From assembly GCA_037440545.1 (NCBI GenBank), contig JBBITX010000084.1, forward strand, positions 1-5,009: a stretch of 5,009 nucleotides of DNA, in the 5' to 3' direction. Under the pieces are notes generated by a model. The model saw nothing but the letters and a program-made list of their open reading frames with translations. It searched no databases and was not told the origin of the DNA. Both the position numbers and the translations under genes were made by a program. This document shows, piece after piece, positions 1 through 5,007 of this stretch (the first letter of the stretch is position 1; the number at the start of each line of letters is the position of its first letter). The DNA is from JAVZIQ01 sp037440545 (GTDB lineage: Archaea > Thermoproteota > Bathyarchaeia > Bathyarchaeales > Bathycorpusculaceae).

Positions 1-1
1 A

Positions 2-1219
2 GCTACACCTACTCCTGCCACTCCTACTCCTGTCACTCCCACTCCTGTCACTCCCACTCCTACTCCTGTCACTCCCACTCCTACTCCTGGTCCACCAATC
101 AAAATAGGGTTAATTCTTCCTTTGACAGGGGCATCTGCTAGGTTAGGGAAAGAGGTTCATGATGGAGCGATGTTGGCGCTTGAAGAGATAAACGAGAAAG
201 GTGGTATGCTTGGGAGAGAAGTAAAGCCAATAATTGAAGATGACGAGGGAAACCCCGACAAGTGCTTAAGCGCGGCTAAGAAGTTAGTTGAATTAGATAA
301 AGTTGACTTGCTAACAGGTGTGCTCCATTCAGGCAATGTGGTTGCAATAAGTGAATATGTGTCAAGTGTAGGGATACCCTATATTTCGCCCATTTCCTCT
401 GGTCCTGTGCTGGTATATACGCAAAATCCTCAGAAATTCAGAAATTTCTTCACGATACATCCCTACTATGACGACGTTGCAAAACTCGGATTAAAGTTTC
501 TGACAGACATCGTAAATGCTGCAACCTATATGTATATAGGAGAGACCCTAACATTTTCTGTGCGAAGTGGCGAATTCTTGAAGGTTTTTGCTGCCGACAG
601 AAAAATAAATTGTTTAGGCGAGATAATTATGCCGGCTGGGAGTAAGGACTTTAGCGAAGCCATAATGAAGGTGAGGGAAGCTAAACCTGACGCGGTTATC
701 ATTAATATCTTTAGCGGAGCAGAAGTAACCCTTGCTAAACAAATTTATGAAAATAGGCTGCCTGTACCATACTTTGCCATTATGGCTTCGCTTTCAATGT
801 GGGAGACAGCTGAGCTTTTGGGAGAAGCCTCAGACTACTTGGCCTTCGGCACATGGAGCTGGAACGTGTCTTTAACCGAAAAAACTGTGCCATTTTTTAA
901 CAAGTTTTATAAGAAGTACGGCTACAGAGCTTGCGGTCTAGAGGGACCAGCTGGATATGACCTTATGTATTTCGTAGCCGCTGCGGTCGAGAAGGCAGGT
1001 ACTTTAGAGTGGAACGCCATTATTAAAGCCTACGAAACAGTGGAAATAGTTGGGGTAAGAGGAATTACTAAAATAGACCCTTCAGATCATGGAGCCATTT
1101 ACTGGGCCCCAGGATATATAAATGGCGTATTGGCACAGTGGATGAATCGAAAGCCTTATGTAATCTGGCCGCCCGAGATGGCTGAGAAGAGCTATATGAA
1201 AGCACCTTGGATGGGATAA
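2..1219 (+). CDS. Branched-chain amino acid-type ABC transporter solute-binding protein (5' partial)
   Basis: Extracytoplasmic ligand-binding subunit of a LIV/HAAT-family ABC importer (LivJ/LivK-like, Peripla_BP_6 type fold). The frame is open to the left edge, so the signal peptide or lipobox is outside the window. The TTG at 122 is an internal leucine codon in the conserved LPLTG motif, not a start. The 405 visible residues are a Thr-Pro linker (about 1-32) followed by a two-lobed binding domain (about 33-390). Family marks are IKIGLILPLTG (33-43), the A-L-E-E-I-N-x-K-G-G segment near 58-68, HSG (109-111), GIPYISPISS (124-133), a GYDLMYFVAAAVEKAG helix and the late WPPE/PWMG tail. The linker probably holds the domain away from the membrane or S-layer and may be O-glycosylated (inference). 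By-eye alignment suggests that some LivJ amino-acid contacts are missing, so the substrate is uncertain. It converges on livF and is transcribed separately from the other liv genes. Confidence 0.93.
   Translation, partial: ATPTPATPTPVTPTPVTPTPTPVTPTPTPGPPIKIGLILPLTGASARLGKEVHDGAMLALEEINEKGGMLGREVKPIIEDDEGNPDKCLSAAKKLVELDKVDLLTGVLHSGNVVAISEYVSSVGIPYISPISSGPVLVYTQNPQKFRNFFTIHPYYDDVAKLGLKFLTDIVNAATYMYIGETLTFSVRSGEFLKVFAADRKINCLGEIIMPAGSKDFSEAIMKVREAKPDAVIINIFSGAEVTLAKQIYENRLPVPYFAIMASLSMWETAELLGEASDYLAFGTWSWNVSLTEKTVPFFNKFYKKYGYRACGLEGPAGYDLMYFVAAAVEKAGTLEWNAIIKAYETVEIVGVRGITKIDPSDHGAIYWAPGYINGVLAQWMNRKPYVIWPPEMAEKSYMKAPWMG
20..88 (+). repeat. In-frame Thr-Pro tandem repeat (linker coding)
   Basis: Degenerate tandem repeat of 15- and 21-bp units built from act-ccy pairs. 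The units 20-34 and 35-49 encode TPTPV; 50-70 and 71-91 encode TPTPTPV and TPTPTPG. Every unit is a multiple of three, so the binding-protein frame is kept. The repeat probably continues off the left edge, since residues 1-6 (ATPTPA) already belong to it. It encodes a rigid, extended linker between the membrane anchor and the binding domain. Confidence 0.9.
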
Positions 1220-1240
1220 AATAATTCAAACTTTATACCC

Positions 1241-1249
1241 CTTTTTTAT
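1241..1249 (+). terminator. T-tract terminator of the binding-protein gene
   Basis: A run of six T (1242-1247) preceded by CCCC lies 22 bases after the binding-protein stop codon, in the 63-base spacer between the convergent genes. Archaeal RNA polymerase commonly terminates on T-rich tracts without a hairpin, and I see no strong stem here. On the other strand only a weak ATTATTTTAT tract (about 1217-1226) could serve livF. Confidence 0.45.
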
Positions 1250-1282
1250 CGTAGACTTAGTTAGTTCAGCTCGTTTTCCCGT

Positions 1283-1996
1283 CTAAATGCCTAAATATGC
1301 CCTTTTAACCTGCTGATTTGCTAGTAGTTCTTTACAGCTTCCCTCTAAAACCACATTTCCAGTTTCAAGTATATACGCCCTGTCAGCTATCCTTAGAGCT
1401 GAATACGCATCTTGTTCAACAAGCAGAATTGTGGTGCCTTCCTTTCTGATCTCTTGGACGCTTTTAAAAATTTTCCCTTTAACGATTGGCGATAAGCCAA
1501 GGGAGGGCTCATCCAACATTAAAAGTTTAGGTTTAGCCATTAAAGCCCTTCCTATGGCCAGCATTTGTTGTTCACCTCCGCTTAGAGTTCCAGCCCTTTG
1601 ATTTCTCCTTTCTCTTAGAACTGGAAAAAGGTCATAAACTCCATTCAAATCCTTTTTTACTTCATCTTTATCTTTGCGTAGATAAGCGCCCATTTCAAGG
1701 TTTTCTAACACTGTCATGTCTGGGAAAAGTCTTCTCCTCTCTGGGCATAGGGAAATGCCGCTTTTAGTTATATTGTATGGTGAAAGTTTATGAATTTCTT
1801 TTCCCATGAAATTAATTGATCCTTTACTAATTTTCTTAAGTCCGAAAATTGACCTTAGGAGGGTTGTCTTTCCAGCTCCGTTGGGACCTAAAACTGCTAC
1901 AAGTTCTCCTTCTTTCATGTTTAAACTTACATTGTTTAAGGCTAAAGCTGCTCCGTAATGGACAGTGATGTTTTCGACGCTAAGCAGAAACTTCAC
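1283..1996 (-). CDS. livF: Branched-chain amino acid ABC transporter ATP-binding protein LivF
   Basis: Cytoplasmic ATPase subunit that pairs with LivG to power the LivH/LivM channel. The 237-residue length is normal for LivF. Visible motifs are Walker A GPNGAGKTT (37-45), the family-typical PERRRLFP segment (85-92) where most ABC ATPases have the Q-loop glutamine, signature LSGGEQQ (138-144), Walker B LLMLDEP (158-164, catalytic E163) and VEQD (193-196). The last of these puts Gln at the usual H-loop histidine, which is normal for LivF and separates it from LivG. It lies downstream of livG with a 17-base overlap, so the two are probably translated in a coupled way. The GTG start at 1996 sits inside the Shine-Dalgarno sequence GGAGGTGA (2000 to 1993) and has no ribosome binding site of its own. 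An in-frame CTG at 1987, 5 bases after that sequence, would give MLSVENITVHYG, the usual LivF N-terminus. The product is sure; the start is not. Confidence 0.95.
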   Translation of the reverse strand: MKFLLSVENITVHYGAALALNNVSLNMKEGELVAVLGPNGAGKTTLLRSIFGLKKISKGSINFMGKEIHKLSPYNITKSGISLCPERRRLFPDMTVLENLEMGAYLRKDKDEVKKDLNGVYDLFPVLRERRNQRAGTLSGGEQQMLAIGRALMAKPKLLMLDEPSLGLSPIVKGKIFKSVQEIRKEGTTILLVEQDAYSALRIADRAYILETGNVVLEGSCKELLANQQVKRAYLGI

Positions 1997-2696
1997 CTCC
2001 CAGGTAGGCTTCTATAACTCTTTTATCCTCAGTTATTTCTGACGGTTTCCCTTCAGCTATTTTTACGCCATCGCAAATGACAACTACACGATGCGAAAGT
2101 TTCATGATTACCCTCATAACATGCTCAACAATCACTATTGTTAGGCCCTCATCATTTAATTTCTTCACAAGTTCCATTAATTCTGAAACCTCTTCGAAAC
2201 TTAAACCAGCGAATGGCTCATCAAGCAAAAGCAGGCTGGGCTCGGTTGCCAAGGCCCTGGCTATTTCAAGCTTTTTTAATTCGCCGTGCGGCAAATTTTT
2301 GGCTAACTCATTTTTCCGATGATTCAGTCTCATAAGCGCAAGAATTTCCTCAGCTTTATCCGTTGATCTAATCCCTCTTTTCCCATACAAAGCAATAGAC
2401 ACGTTGTCTATAACGCTTAAGTTGCCGAATGGATTAACCAATTGAAATGTTCTGGCTATTCCCTGTCTAACAACAAGATGTGGGGGGGCTCTGGTTATAT
2501 TCCTTCCTTTAAAAACTATTGTTCCAGCGTCAGGCTTAATAAACCCAGTTATCAAATTGAATATTGTAGTTTTACCCGCCCCATTGGGCCCGATTAAACC
2601 TAGGATCTCACCTTCTCCCACACTTAAGTTTACATTTTTAACAGCAACAAGGCCTCCAAACGACTTTGTTAAACCTTCAACTTTTAAAACATCCAA
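1980..2696 (-). CDS. livG: Branched-chain amino acid ABC transporter ATP-binding protein LivG
   Basis: Cytoplasmic ATPase subunit, partner of LivF. The 238 residues carry Walker A GPNGAGKTT (36-44), Q-loop RTFQ (82-85), a degenerate signature LPHGELKKLEIARAL (135-149) in place of LSGGQ, Walker B LLLLDEP (155-161, catalytic E160), D-loop AGLS and H-loop VEH (190-192). The C-terminal IAEGKPSEI...RVIEAYLGGE is the short extension typical of LivG-type subunits (BCA_ABC_TP_C). The degenerate signature is known in this family (E. coli LivG has LAYGQ), so it is not a defect. The start is TTG at 2696: an AGAGGA ribosome binding site lies 9 bases upstream, and the frame closes at a TAA (2723-2721) with no ATG between. 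It is the first gene of a leftward livG-livF transcript and diverges from livH. Confidence 0.96.
   Translation of the reverse strand: MDVLKVEGLTKSFGGLVAVKNVNLSVGEGEILGLIGPNGAGKTTIFNLITGFIKPDAGTIVFKGRNITRAPPHLVVRQGIARTFQLVNPFGNLSVIDNVSIALYGKRGIRSTDKAEEILALMRLNHRKNELAKNLPHGELKKLEIARALATEPSLLLLDEPFAGLSFEEVSELMELVKKLNDEGLTIVIVEHVMRVIMKLSHRVVVICDGVKIAEGKPSEITEDKRVIEAYLGGEVSA
1993..2000 (-). promoter_or_regulatory. Ribosome binding site for livF, inside the end of livG
   Basis: The minus strand reads GGAGGTGA, a full-strength Shine-Dalgarno match, within the last codons of livG. The GTG proposed as the livF start is part of this motif, so it cannot be served by it. The CTG at 1987-1985 is in frame and 5 bases downstream. 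This decides in favour of a start slightly later than the longest open frame. Confidence 0.6.
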
Positions 2697-2705
2697 CTTT
2701 AATTG

Positions 2706-2711
2706 TCCTCT
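2706..2711 (-). promoter_or_regulatory. Ribosome binding site for livG
   Basis: The minus strand reads AGAGGA, ending 9 bases before the TTG at 2696. It supports the non-ATG start. The frame upstream of this TTG has no ATG or GTG before a stop. Confidence 0.6.
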
Positions 2712-2722
2712 GCCACTGTGTT

Positions 2723-2731
2723 AAACTGTTT
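2723..2731. promoter_or_regulatory. Weak palindrome near the expected livG transcription start
   Basis: AAAC-T-GTTT is a perfect 9-bp palindrome centred on 2727, about 20 bases from the shared TATA centre on the livG side. It shares the core AAC-Y-GTT with the longer palindrome centred on 2772. A 9-bp palindrome can occur by chance in AT-rich DNA, so it is supported mainly by that similarity. Confidence 0.25.
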
Positions 2732-2734
2732 CCG

Positions 2735-2756
2735 GGTAAAGCTTTTATATTTTACG
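2735..2756. promoter_or_regulatory. Shared archaeal-type TATA region for livGF and livHM
   Basis: This lies in the 105-base divergent spacer (2697-2801). On the plus strand TTTTATAT (2743-2750) follows GGTAAAG, a BRE-like A-rich stretch. On the minus strand the same bases read AAAATATAAAAG, preceded by CGTA. Counting about 25 bases from the TATA centre (about 2747) puts a livH start near 2772 and a livG start near 2722, giving leaders of roughly 30 and 25 bases. It is the only good TATA candidate in the spacer. It may serve both directions, or only one with a weaker site for the other. Confidence 0.5.
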
Positions 2757-2763
2757 TTAGGAC

Positions 2764-2780
2764 ATATTAACCGTTAATAT
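2764..2780. promoter_or_regulatory. Perfect 17-bp palindrome, candidate operator for livHM
   Basis: ATATTAAC-C-GTTAATAT has two perfect 8-base arms around the single base 2772. It lies downstream of the TATA-like element, at the expected start of the livH transcript, and upstream of the ribosome binding site. Binding of a dimeric helix-turn-helix regulator here would block initiation. No regulator gene is in the window; an Lrp/AsnC-type protein would be natural for amino acid uptake, but that is inference. Confidence 0.5.
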
Positions 2781-2783
2781 TAT

Positions 2784-2790
2784 GGAGAGG
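2784..2790 (+). promoter_or_regulatory. Ribosome binding site for livH
   Basis: GGAGAGG ends 11 bases before the ATG at 2802. The spacing is slightly long but equals that of livM. No other ribosome binding site fits a start in this frame. Confidence 0.5.
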
Positions 2791-2801
2791 TTATATAATA
2801 A

Positions 2802-3670
2802 ATGATTGCAGTAATTGTACAATTAATCATTAATGGTTTAATGTTAGGCGCTTTATATGCACTTGCAGCGGTTGGGCTCTCATTAATTTTTGGCATAATG
2901 GATGTTGTGAATCTTGCCCATGGCTCTCTGCTTGCCATGGCTGCTTTTGTAACGTACACCCTATCCGGCTGGTTTTCAGGTAATATTTTTACAGCAGCAA
3001 CCTTAGCAATTTTCTTCGTTTTTCTCGTTGGAATGATCATTGAAAGGGGAGGAGTTTATCCGTTTAGGGCTTCTGCTGTTCGGTTAGTGGTGATTACCAT
3101 CAGCGTCGGAAAAATCCTTGAACAAATTATTTACATAGTGTGGGGTCCAACTTATATAACAAGCCCAATTTACGTTTCAGGGTCCTTAAACTTTCTCGGC
3201 ATCTCAATTGGCATCTACCGGGTAATGCTTCTTGCGTTAAGCGTTGTCCTAATACTGGCGTTGTGGTTTTTCATTCAGAAGTCTAAGTGGGGTAGGGCAA
3301 TACGCGCTNNNNNNNNNNNNNGGAGGCTTCATCAATTTTCGGTGTCAATATTAAACGGGTACGTACACTCACATTCGCCCTTGCCAGCGCTTTAGCTGCA
3401 GTTGCAGGCATATTTCTAAGTTCAATCTATATGTTTCATTCAGCAAGCGGATGGGAATATCTTTCAATAGCCCTGTCCATTACAATCGTTGGGGGTTTAG
3501 GCGATGTCAGGGGAGCGATAATAGCCAGCTTCATATTGGGAATAGTGGAGTCTTACATTGGGTATTATATTTCTCCACTTTGGCGTACAACAGTTTACTT
3601 TATTTTAATAATTATCATATTGACAATTAAGCCTTCAGGGCTTTCTGGTCTATGGAGGCGCAGAACCTAA
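2802..3670 (+). CDS. livH: Branched-chain amino acid ABC transporter permease LivH (contains a 13-N assembly gap)
   Basis: Integral membrane permease that forms the translocation channel with LivM. The first 169 residues carry the LivH marks NGLMLGALYALAAVGLSLIF and NLAHG (37-41), several hydrophobic membrane segments, and end in GRAIRA just before the gap. After the gap, a different frame from 3323 reads EASSIFGVNIKRVRTLTFAL, the direct continuation of the conserved cytoplasmic coupling loop, then VGGLGDVRGAI and a last membrane helix ending WRRRT. Relatives usually have five residues (often like TAQNR) between RA and EA. Here 13 N plus one g leave 14 bases where 15 are expected, so a gap one base too short explains the break. 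The lone g would end an AGG/CGG arginine codon, as expected. The rebuilt protein is about 289 residues, normal for LivH. The gene is probably intact and cotranscribed with livM. Confidence 0.92.
3309..3321. other. Assembly gap (13 N) inside livH
   Basis: Thirteen undetermined bases. The reading frame is phase 0 before and phase 2 after, and protein conservation calls for 14 missing bases. The run length is therefore probably an estimate rather than a count. Confidence 0.95.
3654..3658 (+). promoter_or_regulatory. Ribosome binding site for livM, inside the end of livH
   Basis: GGAGG lies in the last codons of livH, 11 bases before the ATG at 3670. The alternative ATG at 3652 overlaps this motif and has no ribosome binding site upstream, so the later start is preferred. 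Confidence 0.6.
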
Positions 3671-4650
3671 TGTTTAAGGCAAGGTTAAAATTGAGAAGTG
3701 CTATTTTTAAACTGTTAATTCGCCTTATTCCATTAGTTATTCTTGCATTAATCCCTGCATTTATAGAAAATGAATATATTATTCACATCATAATATTGTC
3801 GAATATATATGCTGTTTTGGCTTCAAGCTGGGATCTAATTTCTGGCTATACTGGTCAAGTAAGTTTAGGCCATGCCCTATTTTTCGGAGGAGGAGCGTAT
3901 ATTTCAGCTTTTCTTACAATGTGGTATAACGTTCCACAACTCTTATGCCCCTTAATTGCAGGAGTTTGTATGGCTGCCTTCAGCTTGATTGTGGGAATAC
4001 CCTGCTTAAGGCTTTCAGGGCCTTATCTTGCAATAACAACTTTAGCCTTCTCCCAAGCAGTAAGGTCTATAGTAATTGCGTTTCCAGACGTGACGCGTGG
4101 AGATGAAGGTATGCCTATTGCGGCTTTAGTGCTTGGGACAATCCCTAACTATTACATTGCACTTATTCTAATGTTCGTCTTCGTAAACATAATACACTTG
4201 ATTGCAAATTATTTTTTTAGAATACCATTCACTGCAATTCGGGAAAACGAGACGGCTGCAAAGGCTTCAGGGATAAACGTCACCAAATACAGGCTTCTGT
4301 CCTTTACACTGAGCGCCTTCTTCTCCGGAATCGCTGGAAGCTTTTACGCCTACTACATGATGGCGATAACTCCGGAGGGATTATCCATTGACACATCTTT
4401 CATGCCGCTTACAATGACAATAGTTGGCGGAATGGGAACAATTGTAGGTCCAGTAATTGGAGCTTACATCCTTGTTTTCTTAACCGAGATGCTCCGCGTT
4501 TTCATCTATAGGATACGCATCCTCATATACGCCTCATTAACCGTCATATTCATAATGCTAATGCCGGGTGGAATCCTTAAAGTCTTAAGCAGAATAGCCA
4601 AAATTCGAAGATCCAGCGTTCAAAAAAGTGATTTGCCTCAGACAAAATAG
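3670..4650 (+). CDS. livM: Branched-chain amino acid ABC transporter permease LivM
   Basis: Second integral membrane permease, partner of LivH. With the start at 3670 it has 326 residues, normal for LivM. Marks are the signature SGYTGQVSLGHALFFGGGAY (about 58-77), CLRLSGPYLAITTLAF, the cytoplasmic coupling loop AIRENETAAKASGINVTKYR (from 189) that contacts the ATPases, and IVGGMGTIVGPVIGAY (251-266). Many long hydrophobic stretches mark membrane helices, and the tail is short, basic and polar. The frame is also open from an ATG at 3652, but that codon lies in the GGAGG ribosome binding site. The ATG at 3670 shares one base with the livH stop (TAATG), the usual arrangement of translationally coupled subunits. 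The N-terminus KARLKLR is basic, as expected for the inside of the membrane. No gene follows in the operon before AT-rich DNA. Confidence 0.95.
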   Translation: MFKARLKLRSAIFKLLIRLIPLVILALIPAFIENEYIIHIIILSNIYAVLASSWDLISGYTGQVSLGHALFFGGGAYISAFLTMWYNVPQLLCPLIAGVCMAAFSLIVGIPCLRLSGPYLAITTLAFSQAVRSIVIAFPDVTRGDEGMPIAALVLGTIPNYYIALILMFVFVNIIHLIANYFFRIPFTAIRENETAAKASGINVTKYRLLSFTLSAFFSGIAGSFYAYYMMAITPEGLSIDTSFMPLTMTIVGGMGTIVGPVIGAYILVFLTEMLRVFIYRIRILIYASLTVIFIMLMPGGILKVLSRIAKIRRSSVQKSDLPQTK

Positions 4651-4664
4651 TTTTGATGCCAAAA
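4651..4664 (+). terminator. Small hairpin directly after the livM stop
   Basis: TTTTG-ATGC-CAAAA forms a 5-bp stem with a 4-base loop immediately after the TAG stop, followed by TGTTTT. The stem is weak and the T-run short, so termination may happen further downstream. Confidence 0.25.
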
Positions 4665-4714
4665 TGTTTTCCGGAATTTCATGAAATGTAGAAAGAAGCT
4701 GAAAGTTTGGAGCC

Positions 4715-4829
4715 CTTAAACCGAAAGGCGCATAAACCTTAGAAATTTAAAAGTTGAGGAGACATTGCTAGGCTAATAGGCTAAACTATGAATTTCTAAA
4801 GATTTTGACGCAAACCTTTTCGGTTTTAG
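4715..4829. repeat. Nested imperfect inverted repeat, about 115 bases
   Basis: The outer arms AAACCGAAAGG (4718-4728) and CCTTTTCGGTTT (4815-4826) pair over 11 bp with one bulged T, and pairing resumes after one mismatch (4715-4716 with 4828-4829). The inner arms TTAGAAATT (4739-4747) and AATTTCTAA (4791-4799) are a perfect 9-bp match that extends by a G-U and an A-U pair. The inner pair lies wholly within the outer pair, so a transcript could fold into one long two-part hairpin with a loop of about 39 bases. It could be a livHM 3' UTR structure, an unknown small RNA or a mobile-element remnant; nothing seen decides between these. Confidence 0.5.
4769..4784. repeat. Perfect 8-bp tandem duplication
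   Basis: TAGGCTAATAGGCTAA consists of two exact copies of TAGGCTAA side by side, in the loop of the nested inverted repeat. It could be a recent slippage product or a double binding site. Confidence 0.6.
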
Positions 4830-4861
4830 TCCATTCAAATTTAATTCATGCCTCAGTCGTT

Positions 4862-4877
4862 AAAAATTCACATTTTT
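4862..4877. terminator. AAAAAT/ATTTTT hairpin, possible terminator
   Basis: AAAAAT-TCAC-ATTTTT forms a 6-bp A/T stem with a 4-base loop. It ends in a T-run on either strand, so it could stop livHM transcripts from the left or the possible minus-strand gene from the right. The stem has no G-C pairs and is weak. Confidence 0.25.
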
Positions 4878-4905
4878 GGAAAAATTTTCACTTGATAGGA
4901 ATGGT

Positions 4906-5007
4906 TTATTCATTAATTAGATTTTGTTGGTCAGTAGGCTTAAGTTTCTTGAAAGGTTTTCTTTTTAACTTCTTTTTAGAAGTAGTTTGGCGCTTCTCCA
5001 TCTGTCT
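4906..5007 (-). CDS. Possible lysine-rich 3' end of a gene entering from the right edge
   Basis: One minus-strand frame is open from the right edge to a TAA at 4908-4906, giving 33 residues. It contains the very basic run KKKLKRKPFKKLKP and ends QQNLINE. The other two minus frames close within about 15 codons. A basic C-terminal tail of a longer protein is possible, and the gene would converge on livM. An ATG at 5001 could also start a tiny reading frame, but no ribosome binding site is visible. The complementary T-rich strand (about 4957-4977) could instead simply be a terminator tract, which would produce lysine codons by chance. Confidence 0.2.
   Translation of the reverse strand, partial: RQMEKRQTTSKKKLKRKPFKKLKPTDQQNLINE

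Noticed and set aside
1..91. CRISPR-like repeat array
   Set aside because: The units are contiguous, degenerate and in frame with a Thr-Pro linker; there are no spacers.
2077..2335. Two plus-strand open frames (2077-2322 and 2138-2335)
   Set aside because: They lie antisense inside livG, which has full ATPase motifs; their products show no recognisable fold and no ribosome binding site.
2782..2805. Seven-codon leader peptide (MERLYNK) ending on the livH ATG (ATGA overlap)
   Set aside because: Its ATG is embedded in the livH ribosome binding site and has none of its own; probably coincidental.
2780..3040. Minus-strand open frame opposite the start of livH
   Set aside because: It is antisense to the conserved LivH N-terminus and has no recognisable product.
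2802..3670. livH as a frameshifted pseudogene
   Set aside because: Both halves are well conserved and join exactly at the N-run; one missing base in the gap estimate explains the shift.
4670..4705. C/D-box small RNA (ATGAAAT ... CTGA)
   Set aside because: The C-box match is poor and no C'/D' pair is visible at the expected spacing.
4828..4850. tRNA T-arm-like string (cattcaaat)
   Set aside because: No flanking stem, anticodon arm or acceptor pairing can be found.
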